Below, one piece after another: positions 33,677-42,254 of a stretch of DNA of 64,000 nucleotides. This DNA is from Erythrobacter sp047872805 (GTDB taxonomy: Bacteria; Pseudomonadota; Alphaproteobacteria; Sphingomonadales; Sphingomonadaceae), in contig NZ_JBLQUK010000002.1 of the NCBI RefSeq assembly GCF_047872805.1, positions 124,001 to 188,000 on the forward strand, written 5' to 3'. Both the position numbers and the translations under genes were made by a program. Numbering within the stretch: position 1 is the stretch's first letter; each line of letters starts with the position of its first letter. The notes below the pieces were generated by a model, which saw only the letters and a program-made list of their open reading frames with translations, was not told where the DNA came from and searched no databases.

Positions 33677-35335
33677 TCATGCCGTCTGGCGCAGCCCGTC
33701 GAGATAGGTCCAGATCGTGCTGACCACCACCGATCCTTCGCCGACCGCGCTGGCGACGCGCTTGACCGAGCCGGATCGCACGTCGCCCACCGCAAAGATG
33801 CCGGAGGTGCCCGTTTCAAAGGGGCTTTCGCGGCCCGCCGCTGCGCCGGTCAGGACAAAGCCTTTTTCGTCCACCTCGGCCAGACCCGACAGCCAATCGG
33901 TGTTGGGCTCTGCGCCGATCATGATGAACAGCGCGCGGGCGGCGATGCGTTGTTGGCTGTCATCGGCGTTGCCGCCGGTTCTTAGCGTGACCGCCTCCAG
34001 CCATTTCTCGCCATGCAGCGCCGTGACCTGGCTGTGATAATGGATGGTGACGCGCGGATCGGCCTCCAGCCGCTGCGACAGGTAACTCGACATCGACGCG
34101 GCGAGGCTGCTGCCGCGCACCACCAGATGCACATGCGCCGCCGCGCGCGACAGGAACATCGCCGCTTGCCCCGCCGAATTGCCGCCACCGATCACCACGA
34201 CATCGCTGCTGCCGCAAAAGCGGGCCTCCATTTCGGTCGCCGAATAGAACACGCCAGCGCCCTCCAGCTCCTCCAGCCGGTCAATCGGCAGGCGGCGATA
34301 TTGCACCCCGGTCGCCACCAGCAAGGCGCGGGCGCAGAGTTGGTCGCCGCCCGCTTCGCCCCCTGACCCATCGCCATCCAGCGTGACGCAAAACGCCCCG
34401 TCTTCGCGGCGGGATAGCGCCTCGACCCGGCGCGGCAGGATAAACCTGGTGCCGAATTTCATCGCCTGCACCTGACCGCGAAATGTCAGATCGGTGCCGC
34501 TGATGCCGGTGGGAAAGCCCATGTAATTCTCGATCCGGCTGGATGTGCCCGCCTGACCGCCGATCGCGGTATCCTCGATCACCAGCGCCTCGATCCCCTC
34601 GGACCCGGCATAGACCGCCGCCGCGACGCCCGCCGGGCCGCCGCCAACGATCAACAGATCGTAGGTCCGCTGCGAACAGATATCGAGATCCAGCCCGAGA
34701 TATTGCGCGACCTTGCGCGGGGTGGGATCAGCCAGCGGGGTGTCGGCGGCGAGGATCACCGCCGGTTCGTGCCCGATCAGGCTGCACATCGCCGCGGTTT
34801 CGCGGTCGGTCGCGTCCATGTCATAACTTTGGAACGGGATGCGATTGCGCGACAGGAACCGCTCCACCGCCTGCACCTGAGGGTCGCGGTCAGCGCCGAT
34901 GACCTTGATCGTGTCGTTGCGCGCGTCAAACTGCGCCCGCCTCCGCGCGGCGAACACGGTGATGAGATGATCGGACAGTTCGGGCACCTGGCTCATCAAC
35001 GTCAGCATCGCCTGGCGCGGGGCCTCGATCACTGTTGTGTCCACCGCCGCACGCATCCGCATGATATTGGTGCCGCCGTTGAGAAACCCGATTTCGCCAA
35101 GGAATTGCGTGGGGCCGAGCGAGGAGGGCAGCATGCGCTCGCCAGAGCGGGGGTCCGCCACCTCGATCTCGCCCGTGATGACATAGATGAACCGGTCCAT
35201 CGGTTCGCCAATGTCCATGACGATTGCGCCCGCCGAATAGCGCTGTTCCGCGCCGATTGCGCGGATCGCAGCGACGTGGGCATCGGCCAGCGGCACCCGG
35301 CGCATGGTTCCAAGGTCTTGTCCGAGCGTTTCCAT
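33677..35335 (-). CDS. cNMP-binding, thioredoxin-reductase-like flavoprotein lacking redox Cys
   Basis: A 552-residue cytoplasmic protein. Residues 10-135 form a cyclic-nucleotide-binding domain (GEIEVADPRSGERMLPSSLG, then FLGEIGFLNGG). Residues 140-215 look like a glutaredoxin-type fold. From 225 on it is a thioredoxin-reductase-like flavoprotein with FAD loop GGGPAG (231-236), NAD(P) loop GGGNSAG (383-389) and the C-terminal GIFAVGDVRSG. Where thioredoxin reductase has CxxC, this protein has YSATEMEA (364-371), so it cannot reduce a disulfide the usual way. It may instead pass electrons to another partner or act as a sensor. Confidence 0.88.
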   Translation of the reverse strand: METLGQDLGTMRRVPLADAHVAAIRAIGAEQRYSAGAIVMDIGEPMDRFIYVITGEIEVADPRSGERMLPSSLGPTQFLGEIGFLNGGTNIMRMRAAVDTTVIEAPRQAMLTLMSQVPELSDHLITVFAARRRAQFDARNDTIKVIGADRDPQVQAVERFLSRNRIPFQSYDMDATDRETAAMCSLIGHEPAVILAADTPLADPTPRKVAQYLGLDLDICSQRTYDLLIVGGGPAGVAAAVYAGSEGIEALVIEDTAIGGQAGTSSRIENYMGFPTGISGTDLTFRGQVQAMKFGTRFILPRRVEALSRREDGAFCVTLDGDGSGGEAGGDQLCARALLVATGVQYRRLPIDRLEELEGAGVFYSATEMEARFCGSSDVVVIGGGNSAGQAAMFLSRAAAHVHLVVRGSSLAASMSSYLSQRLEADPRVTIHYHSQVTALHGEKWLEAVTLRTGGNADDSQQRIAARALFIMIGAEPNTDWLSGLAEVDEKGFVLTGAAAGRESPFETGTSGIFAVGDVRSGSVKRVASAVGEGSVVVSTIWTYLDGLRQTA

Positions 35336-35411
35336 CTGCTGCCTCCTGAGCGGTTCAGACTGTCAGATGGGGGACGCCCGGCGCATTACCAGAGCGCGGC
35401 GATCACGATTG

Positions 35412-37274
35412 TCAGGCGGAGGCAATATACCTCGCCACCGTCTTGCCAACCACGTCCAGCGGGGCGTTGCCGCCCAGAATGACGGCGGTGTTGAACGCCT
35501 TGAAATCATAGGACGCGCCCATCTGCTGCTGCGCCAGCGCGCGTTGGCGGACGATCTCGCTATGCCCGATCTTGTAGGAACACGCTTGCCCCGGCCAGCT
35601 GCAATAACGGTCAACCTCGCTCGCCACTTCTTCGGGTTTCGATCCATTGCGTTCCACAAAGAAGCGGTTGCCCGCCTCGCGGGTCCAGCGTTTGGAATGG
35701 AGCCCGGTGTCCACCACCAGCCGGCAGGCGCGGAACGCGAGGCTTTGCAGATAGCCGAGCCGCCCGACCGCGAAATCGTCATAAGCGCCCAGTTCATCGG
35801 CCAATTGTTCGCCATACAGCGCCCAGCCTTCGCTGAACGCGCCGAACGCGAGGATTGATCGGATCAGCGGCAGGCGGTTGGAAAATTCGCCCTCCCACAC
35901 ATGGCCGGGGATGCTTTCGTGGAAGGTCAGGTCGGCCAGATCATATTTGCGGTGCAGGTCGGTGGTGCGCAGATTGATCCAGAACCGGCCCGGAATGCTG
36001 CCATCCTTGCTGCCCGCGCCGCCATATGCCCCCGGCGCGCCCGCTTCTTCGTTCACAGGGATGCGGCGGACCTCCATATTGGGATCAACCAGCTGATTGA
36101 AGGCGCGCGGCATCTGCGCCTTGATCCAGCGGAGCCGTTCATCGATGAAGGCGAAGATTTCCTCGCGCCCCGGATCGCCGGGTGCGAATTGGTAACGCGG
36201 GTCGTTGCCCAGCGCCTGCATCCGTTCGCCCACGGTCCCTTGAGTGTAGCCGATGCTGCGCAGGATCGGGTCCATCCGCCCGTGCAATTCGGCGAGTTCG
36301 GCCAGCCCCATCTCGTGGATTTCATCGGGGGAAAGCGAGGTGGTGGTCGAGGCGCTGGTGGACCATGAATAATATTCCTCGCCCTGCGGCTGCGCCCAGA
36401 TGCCCGCGTCGCTCTTGGCAAGGCGGCGCTGGGTCTTGAGCTCGGCAAGCTGCCGCTGGAGCGCGGGCAGCAGGCGGTCGTTGACAATCCCCGCCGCCTG
36501 ACGCGAGGCCGTGATTGCCGGTTCGAGATCCGCCGTCAGCAGCGGCGCAACATAGGCCCCGCCGCTGTTTGCGGCATCGGCAATGTTCGCCTCCATCTGC
36601 GCAATCGTCTTGTCGAGCAGGAAGTCGGGGGGCACCACGCCCATGCCGCGCGCCTCGGCAATGCGATCGGTTTCCCCGTCGAGCACCGCGCTGACTTCAT
36701 TCAGACGGCCAAGGTAATATTCAACATCCTGCGCATCGCGCAGCGGCTGGGTCGCGGCGAAATGGCGGGGGAAATCAATGTAGCCGCCGACATTCTGGAT
36801 GACGAGATAAGGGGCGTTGCGCCACGATCCGACCGCGACATCGCCATAGGGCAGCGCCATCCCGGCAAGCGCGCTGGAAAAGGCGCTTTCGACCACTTCG
36901 AAACTGGTTTGTTGATCCGGGGTCAGGCCGTCTCTGGGAAAAGCGCGCGCCTCTGCCAGCAGCTGGGTCAGCGTCGCCTGATACGCCTCGCGCCCTTCGG
37001 CTCCGGCTGCGCCAAAGGTGCCGCGCCAATCGGCGTATTGGCCGGTATCGACGCCCAGCCCGGTCGCGCGCCCCGGTTCGTGCCGCAGCATCGCATAGGA
37101 TATCCGGTCGAGCGTTTCGTCTGCGCTTGGAAATGCTGGCGGCGGGGCGTTGTCGACCGAATAGGCCGCGCCCGCGCATCCGGGGACCAGCGCCCCAGTG
37201 ACGGCGAGTGCAGAAACGCCGCCAAGCCCAGAGAGGGCCTGACGGCGTGTGAAATTGTGTGTTGTCTCGTTCAT
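35412..37274 (-). CDS. DUF885 family exported protein (Tat signal)
   Basis: A 620-residue member of the DUF885 family, which are zinc-peptidase-like proteins of uncertain substrate. The start at MNETTHNFTRRQALSGLGG shows a twin-arginine motif (TRRQAL), a hydrophobic stretch and a lipobox-like VPGC, so it is probably exported folded and possibly lipid-anchored. The HESIPGH motif (zinc ligands) and the later FSEGWALYGEQLADELG are intact, which supports metalloenzyme activity. A DUF3597 gene follows upstream on the same strand. Confidence 0.87.
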   Translation of the reverse strand: MNETTHNFTRRQALSGLGGVSALAVTGALVPGCAGAAYSVDNAPPPAFPSADETLDRISYAMLRHEPGRATGLGVDTGQYADWRGTFGAAGAEGREAYQATLTQLLAEARAFPRDGLTPDQQTSFEVVESAFSSALAGMALPYGDVAVGSWRNAPYLVIQNVGGYIDFPRHFAATQPLRDAQDVEYYLGRLNEVSAVLDGETDRIAEARGMGVVPPDFLLDKTIAQMEANIADAANSGGAYVAPLLTADLEPAITASRQAAGIVNDRLLPALQRQLAELKTQRRLAKSDAGIWAQPQGEEYYSWSTSASTTTSLSPDEIHEMGLAELAELHGRMDPILRSIGYTQGTVGERMQALGNDPRYQFAPGDPGREEIFAFIDERLRWIKAQMPRAFNQLVDPNMEVRRIPVNEEAGAPGAYGGAGSKDGSIPGRFWINLRTTDLHRKYDLADLTFHESIPGHVWEGEFSNRLPLIRSILAFGAFSEGWALYGEQLADELGAYDDFAVGRLGYLQSLAFRACRLVVDTGLHSKRWTREAGNRFFVERNGSKPEEVASEVDRYCSWPGQACSYKIGHSEIVRQRALAQQQMGASYDFKAFNTAVILGGNAPLDVVGKTVARYIASA

Positions 37275-37310
37275 CCTGGCAGGTGATACCCGCCGAAAGA
37301 GCCGAGTCAA

Positions 37311-37688
37311 TCAGTCCTTGAGATCGGCGGGGACGATCCCGCCAGCGGCTGCGATCTTGTTCATCACGGCTTTGTGCAGCGCGATATTGTCTTCGGCAGT
37401 GCCCGAATAATCGTCATTGCCCAGTTCCTGCGCCAGTTCCTTGCGGTTGGCATAGCTTGGATCGATCTGAACCAGTTTCATCAGATCGACGATCGAAGTG
37501 CGCCAGTTGAGAGCGTCCGCGCCGGGAATGCTGCTGATGCGCTGTTCGACATCGACGCCGCTGATTGCTGCGCGCTTGGGCGCGGCTGTAGGGGTGGCTG
37601 CTGCCGGGGTTGCGGCGGGCGCTGGTGCCGGCGTGTCGTCTTCGTCCGAACCGAAAATCGCGTTTGAGATTGAGCTGAAAATTCCCAT
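37311..37688 (-). CDS. DUF3597 domain protein
   Basis: A 125-residue protein with a short N-terminal helix (MGIFSSISNAIFG), an Ala/Pro/Thr-rich linker (about 20-40) and the DUF3597 helical domain (VDVEQRISSIPGADALNWR, then SIVDLMKLVQIDPSYANRKELAQ). AGGAGGG precedes the ATG, a near-ideal Shine-Dalgarno that suggests strong expression. The family has a structure but no known function. Confidence 0.87.
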   Translation of the reverse strand: MGIFSSISNAIFGSDEDDTPAPAPAATPAAATPTAAPKRAAISGVDVEQRISSIPGADALNWRTSIVDLMKLVQIDPSYANRKELAQELGNDDYSGTAEDNIALHKAVMNKIAAAGGIVPADLKD

Positions 37689-37785
37689 TGAACCCTCCTG
37701 TTGGTACTTCGATCTTGAACCTAGACCGTAAGGCCGCGATGTTCCAGCGCTATGACAAGGGCCGCAGGAGCCGAATTGTAAAATC

Positions 37786-38028
37786 ATGAATAGTATCTGG
37801 GCAGCGATCACCGAATTTTTCACCGGCAATGCTGGCGGAGTGCTGGCGTTGGTGATGCTCGCCGCCATTGCGCTGGTTATCGGTGCGTTCGTGCTGTGGC
37901 GGCGCACGGGCGAGGCAAAGCAGCCCGTGCTGATGGTGCTGTTGGCACTGATCGCGGTGGCCAATGTGCTGATCTGGACTGTGCCCGATGGATCGGGTGT
38001 GGCCCCGATTGAGCAAGTGCCCGATTGA
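37786..38028 (+). CDS. Small membrane protein, two TM helices
   Basis: An 80-residue protein with hydrophobic segments at about 19-40 and 47-66 and a short polar tail. No family is recognised. It is divergent from DUF3597 and converges on the TonB-like gene. The Shine-Dalgarno is weak and distant, so the start is uncertain, but the frame has a clear membrane-protein pattern. Confidence 0.6.
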   Translation: MNSIWAAITEFFTGNAGGVLALVMLAAIALVIGAFVLWRRTGEAKQPVLMVLLALIAVANVLIWTVPDGSGVAPIEQVPD

Positions 38029-38077
38029 ACATGAATATGCGGCCGAAGCGTTCACGCGCTCCGGCCGCGGGGGATGG

Positions 38078-38758
38078 CTATTCCGGGATTTTCCAGCTGA
38101 CCGAGCTGCTGTACCGGCCCGCCACAATCTCGCCCGAACTGTTGCGCGCCGGATCAAAGCTGGCGCGGCGTTCAAGCAGGCGGCAGGTCGCCTCATCCAG
38201 CGGCGCATGGCCGGTTGACCGCGTGATCGTGCAATTGCTGACCCGGCCCCGCGCATCCACGCTTAATTCAAAGCCCGCGACCCCCGAATAGCCGCGATTG
38301 ATCCAGCTGGTGCGGTAATCGCTATCGGTGATCCAGCGCCCCGGATTGCCGCGCGGCGCAGCGGCGACGGGGGTGAAGGACGGGGAGGGGGTGGGCCGGG
38401 GGATACCGAAATCGACCGGGCCGACCACATCACCCAGGCCATCGTCGAGGCCGGGCAGTTCGCCAATCGGGCCGCTGTCGCGAACCGTGAAATCAAAATC
38501 GCTGTCGGGCCGGGTGATAACCGTATCGCGCACCCGATCGGGGTTCGGGCGGGTGGAGGCCTTTGGATCCACTGGATCGTCGATAGGCTCTATCTTGGGA
38601 ACTTCGAAATTGGTGGCGACGGGGTTGGCGATGGGCGGCACGATCACTTGCGTGATGGCAAGGCCGGTGACCAGCAACACTCCCATGGCGGCGGGCACGC
38701 CCAGTGCGCCGAGTGCGGCGGCGGGGTTGGCGCGGTTGGCGGTGTCAGAATAGCTCAT
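38078..38758 (-). CDS. TonB-family energy transducer protein
   Basis: A 226-residue protein with one N-terminal transmembrane segment (about 20-42), a Pro/Asp-rich periplasmic linker (to about 145) and a C-terminal TonB fold. The fold contains YSGVAGFELSVDARGRVSNC, TRSTGHAPLDEATCRLL and SSVSWKIPE. TonB links the proton motive force to outer-membrane receptors. No exbB/exbD or receptor gene is next to it, and the linker is shorter than in E. coli TonB, so it may serve a specific receptor. AGGAGAG lies 8 bases before the ATG. Confidence 0.85.
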   Translation of the reverse strand: MSYSDTANRANPAAALGALGVPAAMGVLLVTGLAITQVIVPPIANPVATNFEVPKIEPIDDPVDPKASTRPNPDRVRDTVITRPDSDFDFTVRDSGPIGELPGLDDGLGDVVGPVDFGIPRPTPSPSFTPVAAAPRGNPGRWITDSDYRTSWINRGYSGVAGFELSVDARGRVSNCTITRSTGHAPLDEATCRLLERRASFDPARNSSGEIVAGRYSSSVSWKIPE

Positions 38759-38928
38759 TGCAGACTCTCCTCTCACTTTCGCTAGGGGATGATGTTACAA
38801 CGTAACTTTTTGCAATCAAGAACTATCGAGTTGCGCAATGCGACCCGTCGCGCTTCGAAACCAATCAGGATCTTGTAATAAAATTATAAAAAGGCAAGCG
38901 CGGCGCCTTACCGCCCCGGCGCGCAGCT

Positions 38929-39012
38929 GCCGCAAGGGCGACTGCCCGCCCGCAGGGGCCTGTAGCGCAGCGGAAGAACAGCCCCGAGGACGCTCACCCG
39001 GATGGGTGAGCG
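38929..39012 (-). repeat. Three-hairpin element, family 2 copy B
   Basis: Read on the minus strand, a 9-bp hairpin (CGCTCACCC with loop ATCC) is followed by TCCTCG, a second imperfect hairpin (GGGGC...GCCCC) and the same 27 bases as copy A. The first stem differs from copy A at most positions but stays fully paired with the same loop. It follows the stop of the hydrolase gene on the same strand. Confidence 0.8.
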
Positions 39013-39026
39013 AAACACAGGAAAAC

Positions 39027-39055
39027 GATCAAACAGCCCAAAGGGCTATTTGATC
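39027..39055 (-). terminator. Dyad over the hydrolase stop codon, possible terminator
   Basis: GATCAAA and AGCCC arms pair across AAA (12 of 13 positions). The stop codon lies inside the dyad and GTTTTCC follows on the minus strand. The T-run is short, so termination is plausible, not certain. Confidence 0.5.
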
Positions 39056-39702
39056 GGACAATCCGGCGACAGGCGGAAATCGAGGTAATTGTCGACCGAA
39101 CCCATCAAATCCTCAATCTCGTTTTCGAAAAAGTGATTGGCGCGCGGGATTTCTTCGTGGTGGATTGTGATGTGTTTCTGCGTGCGCAGTTTATCGACCA
39201 GTTTCTGCACCGCACCGGGCTGCACCACCGTATCGGCTGCGCCTTGCACGAAGATGCCGCTTGCGGGGCAGGGGGCGAGGAAGCTGAAATCATACATGTT
39301 GGCGGGCGGCGCGACCGAGATGAAGCCGCGCACTTCGGGCCGCCGCATCAGCAATTGCATCCCGATCAACGCGCCGAACGAATAGCCCGCGACCCAGGTG
39401 GTCTGCGCCTCCGGGTGGATCGACTGCACCCAGTCAAGTGCGCTGGCCGCGTCGGAAAGCTCGCCAATGCCGCTGTCGAACGAGCCTTGCGAACGGCCCA
39501 CGCCGCGAAAGTTGAATCGCAAGGTGGCAAAACCGCGCTCGGCAAAGGTTTTGTAGAGCCGCTGCACGATCCGGTCGTTCATCGTGCCGCCGCCTTCGGG
39601 ATGCGGGTGCAGGATCATCGCCACGGGCGCGCGCGGGCGGGGGGGAGGGGAAAAACGACCTTCAAGACGGCCTTCGGGGCCGGGGAAGATGACTGATGGC
39701 AT
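39046..39702 (-). CDS. Alpha/beta hydrolase (dienelactone-hydrolase-like)
   Basis: A 218-residue cytoplasmic hydrolase of the YqiA/CocE-like group. It has LHPHPEGGGTMND (oxyanion region), GYSFGA nucleophile elbow, an aspartate in GAADTVVQPGAVQ and the late His of ANHFFENEIEDL. The substrate is unknown; it usually lies by the cysteine desulfurase genes in sphingomonads, as here. The start MPSVIFPGPEGRL follows AAGG at 9 bases. Confidence 0.87.
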   Translation of the reverse strand: MPSVIFPGPEGRLEGRFSPPPRPRAPVAMILHPHPEGGGTMNDRIVQRLYKTFAERGFATLRFNFRGVGRSQGSFDSGIGELSDAASALDWVQSIHPEAQTTWVAGYSFGALIGMQLLMRRPEVRGFISVAPPANMYDFSFLAPCPASGIFVQGAADTVVQPGAVQKLVDKLRTQKHITIHHEEIPRANHFFENEIEDLMGSVDNYLDFRLSPDCPIK

Positions 39703-39826
39703 CGGTGAAACCTTGCGAAAAAGATGGCGCGAAAAGTGATGGCGAGATGCCCGCTGGCACCTGCTGCAGCGCGCCCTATATAGGAGTGCATGCAGATTTC
39801 GCAATTTATTGTGCGCTGACTTGCCG

Positions 39827-40810
39827 ATGCGCCGAATTTATCTCGATCACGCCGCAACTTCGCCGCTCCGCCCAGAGGCCAAGGCGGCGATGGAGGAAGG
39901 GTTTGCGATCTGGGCGAACCCGTCGTCTCCCCATGCCGAAGGCCGCCGCGCGAAACAGGCGTTGGAGGATGCGCGCGAGCGGATCAAACGCAACCTTGAG
40001 TGGGATGGCGAGGTGATTTTCACCAGCGGGGCGAGCGAGGCCTTGTGGATTGCGCTCAACCGCTCGAAGGCCACGCGCCGCATCGTCAGCGCGGTGGAGC
40101 ATGATGCGGCATTCCGGGCCGCGCCGGATGCGGAAATCTTTGATGAAGGCCAGTCGCTGGGTCCCGATGCGATCCTTGCAGTCCAGCATGTCAATTCAGA
40201 AACCGGTACGATCAACCCGGTAACCGCAATGGCCAAGACCGTGCGCCCAACGGGTGCGCTCGTGCTGTCCGATTGTGCGCAAGGCGCGGGCAAGCTTGAT
40301 CTGCCCGATGCCGATATGCTGGTTGTCTCGGCGCACAAATTCGGTGGGCCAATTGCAATCGGCGCGCTGCTTGTGCGTGATTTCGCCTTGCTTGACCCCA
40401 TGGGCGGGCATGAACGCGGCTATCGTCAGGGCACCGAAAATATGCCCGGCGCGATGGGTATGGCGGCGGCGCTGGAGGCGGGCGATTGGTCCACGACCCC
40501 GGCACAGCGCGCGCAATTGGCGCAGGCCATAGCGGCGGACCGGCTCTCCATCGGGGACCAAGTCGACTACATCTTTGCCCTGACCCACCCCACCATCAGC
40601 GCCCAGGCCTTGCTCATCCGCCTCGACACCATGGGCTTTGCCGTCTCGGCGGGCAGTGCCTGTTCCTCCGGCACGCTGAAGAAAAGCCGGGTGCTTGATG
40701 CCTTTGGCGTCCCCGATGATGTCGCCGCGCGCACGATCCGGGTGAGCCTCGGCTGGAGCACGACGCCCGACGAACTGGACCAGTTTGCCCAAGCTTGGCG
40801 CTCGCTATGA
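39827..40810 (+). CDS. Cysteine desulfurase (IscS/NifS-like), first copy
   Basis: A PLP enzyme that takes sulfur from cysteine for Fe-S clusters. The 327-residue product has SAHKFGGP with the PLP lysine, AVEHDAAF with the conserved histidine and SAGSACSSG with the nucleophile cysteine. It is shorter than IscS (about 400) and lacks some of the usual C-terminal part. The start MRRIYLDHAATSP fits the family. The second desulfurase gene begins 28 bases downstream, making a desulfurase-desulfurase-ferredoxin unit. Confidence 0.92.
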   Translation: MRRIYLDHAATSPLRPEAKAAMEEGFAIWANPSSPHAEGRRAKQALEDARERIKRNLEWDGEVIFTSGASEALWIALNRSKATRRIVSAVEHDAAFRAAPDAEIFDEGQSLGPDAILAVQHVNSETGTINPVTAMAKTVRPTGALVLSDCAQGAGKLDLPDADMLVVSAHKFGGPIAIGALLVRDFALLDPMGGHERGYRQGTENMPGAMGMAAALEAGDWSTTPAQRAQLAQAIAADRLSIGDQVDYIFALTHPTISAQALLIRLDTMGFAVSAGSACSSGTLKKSRVLDAFGVPDDVAARTIRVSLGWSTTPDELDQFAQAWRSL

Positions 40811-40838
40811 CAATTCCCTTTTGATAGAGGCAGGCACC

Positions 40839-41921
40839 ATGATCTACCTCGACAATCAGGCGACCACGCCGCTTGCCCCCGAAGCCCGCGCAGCCATGCT
40901 GCGGCAGCTTGATGGGCCGGATGGCACCGGTTTCGGCAATCCCCATTCCCCGCATCGCATGGGCCGTATGGCAGCGGCGGCGGTGGAGACCGCGCGCGAG
41001 AAAGTCGCGGCGCTGTTTCCGGCGGGCGGGCGGGTGATCTTCACCGGCAATGCCTGCGAAGCGATCAACCTCGCCATGCGCGGGGCGAAGCGCAGCGGGC
41101 GCATCGCGGTGTCGGCAATCGAGCATGCGGCGGTGATGGACACGGCGCACGCAGTGGGCGCGCCGATTGTCATTCCGGTGGGAGCGGATGGTTGCGCCGA
41201 TCCGCGCACCAATCTGCCGTCCGGGCTGGCAATGGTCTGCGTGATGCAGGTCAACAATGAAATCGGCACCGTGCAGCCGGTCGCTGAACTGGCGGCGCAG
41301 GCGCGCGCGGCGGGTGCGCTGTTCCTGTGCGACGCGGTGCAGGGCGCGGGCAAATTCGGCCCGCCTGCCGATGCCGACCTGATCGCGGTGAGCGCGCACA
41401 AGATCTACGGCCCCAAGGGCATCGGCGCTTTGTGGGTGCGCGACGGGGTGGAACTGACCCCGCAGATCACCGGCGGCCTGCAGGAAGGGCTGCGTTCGGG
41501 CACGCTCAGCCCCGCTTTGGTCGCCGGGTTCGGCGCGGCGGCGACGCTGGCGCAGGACCGGATGGAAGAAGATGCCGCCCATGCCCGTAGGCTCTGGGAC
41601 CGCGCGCTCGACCTGTTCGGTGACTGGCAGATCAACGGCAGTCTGGACAATCGCAACCACGCCAATCTCAGCATCAGGCGCGAAGGGCTGGATGTGGCCC
41701 GCTTGATGAGCACCTGCCGCAATGTCATGTTCTCCGCCGGAAGCGCCTGCGCCAGCGGATCGGGCAAGCCGAGCCATGTGCTCAAAGCCATCGGGCTTTC
41801 CGACGCCGAGGCGAAAAGCACGGTCCGGCTGGGCTGGGGGCGCTACACCTCGCTGGAGGAGCTGGAAACGGCAGCGCAGGAAATCAAGGCAGCGGTAAAG
41901 GAGCAGGAATTGTGGGGCTAA
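40839..41921 (+). CDS. Cysteine desulfurase, second copy
   Basis: A 360-residue NifS/IscS-type enzyme beginning MIYLDNQATTPLAPEA. It has AIEHAAVM, the PLP lysine in SAHKIYGPKGIG and the cysteine loop SAGSACASG, so it should be active. It differs from the first copy enough that the two are not a recent duplication; they may act as a pair or on different targets. AGAGGCAGGCACC precedes the ATG. The ferredoxin gene begins at a GTG that overlaps its last codons. Confidence 0.93.
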   Translation: MIYLDNQATTPLAPEARAAMLRQLDGPDGTGFGNPHSPHRMGRMAAAAVETAREKVAALFPAGGRVIFTGNACEAINLAMRGAKRSGRIAVSAIEHAAVMDTAHAVGAPIVIPVGADGCADPRTNLPSGLAMVCVMQVNNEIGTVQPVAELAAQARAAGALFLCDAVQGAGKFGPPADADLIAVSAHKIYGPKGIGALWVRDGVELTPQITGGLQEGLRSGTLSPALVAGFGAAATLAQDRMEEDAAHARRLWDRALDLFGDWQINGSLDNRNHANLSIRREGLDVARLMSTCRNVMFSAGSACASGSGKPSHVLKAIGLSDAEAKSTVRLGWGRYTSLEELETAAQEIKAAVKEQELWG

Positions 41922-42247
41922 AGGTCACCTTCATCGACCCGCGCGGCAATGCGGTCGAGACCGAGGCCGAGGCGGGCGATAATCTGCTGAAGGTCGGGCA
42001 GGCGGCGGGCCTCCCGCTAGAGGGCACCTGCGAAGGCCAGATGGCCTGTTCCACCTGCCACGTCATCGTTGCGCCGGAATGGTTTGACCGGCTGGCCGAT
42101 CCGTCCGAGGAAGAAGAAGACATGCTCGATTTCGCCGCCGGAGCGCGCCGGACAAGCCGCCTGTCGTGCCAGATCGACCTGACCGAAGCGCTGAACGGTT
42201 TGAGTGTCAGCGTGCCCGGAACCAGCAACGACGCGCGGCGGATGTGA
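41912..42247 (+). CDS. 2Fe-2S ferredoxin, adrenodoxin type
   Basis: A 111-residue ferredoxin with cluster ligands CEGQMACSTC (Cys-x5-Cys-x2-Cys) and a later LSCQI cysteine, the adrenodoxin/Fdx pattern. It supplies electrons for Fe-S cluster assembly. The GTG start overlaps the preceding stop by 10 bases, with GGAG at 8 bases, so translation is coupled to the desulfurase. The sodium channel gene follows 7 bases on, which may be chance. Confidence 0.93.
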   Translation: MGLKVTFIDPRGNAVETEAEAGDNLLKVGQAAGLPLEGTCEGQMACSTCHVIVAPEWFDRLADPSEEEEDMLDFAAGARRTSRLSCQIDLTEALNGLSVSVPGTSNDARRM

Positions 42248-42254
42248 AGCGGCG

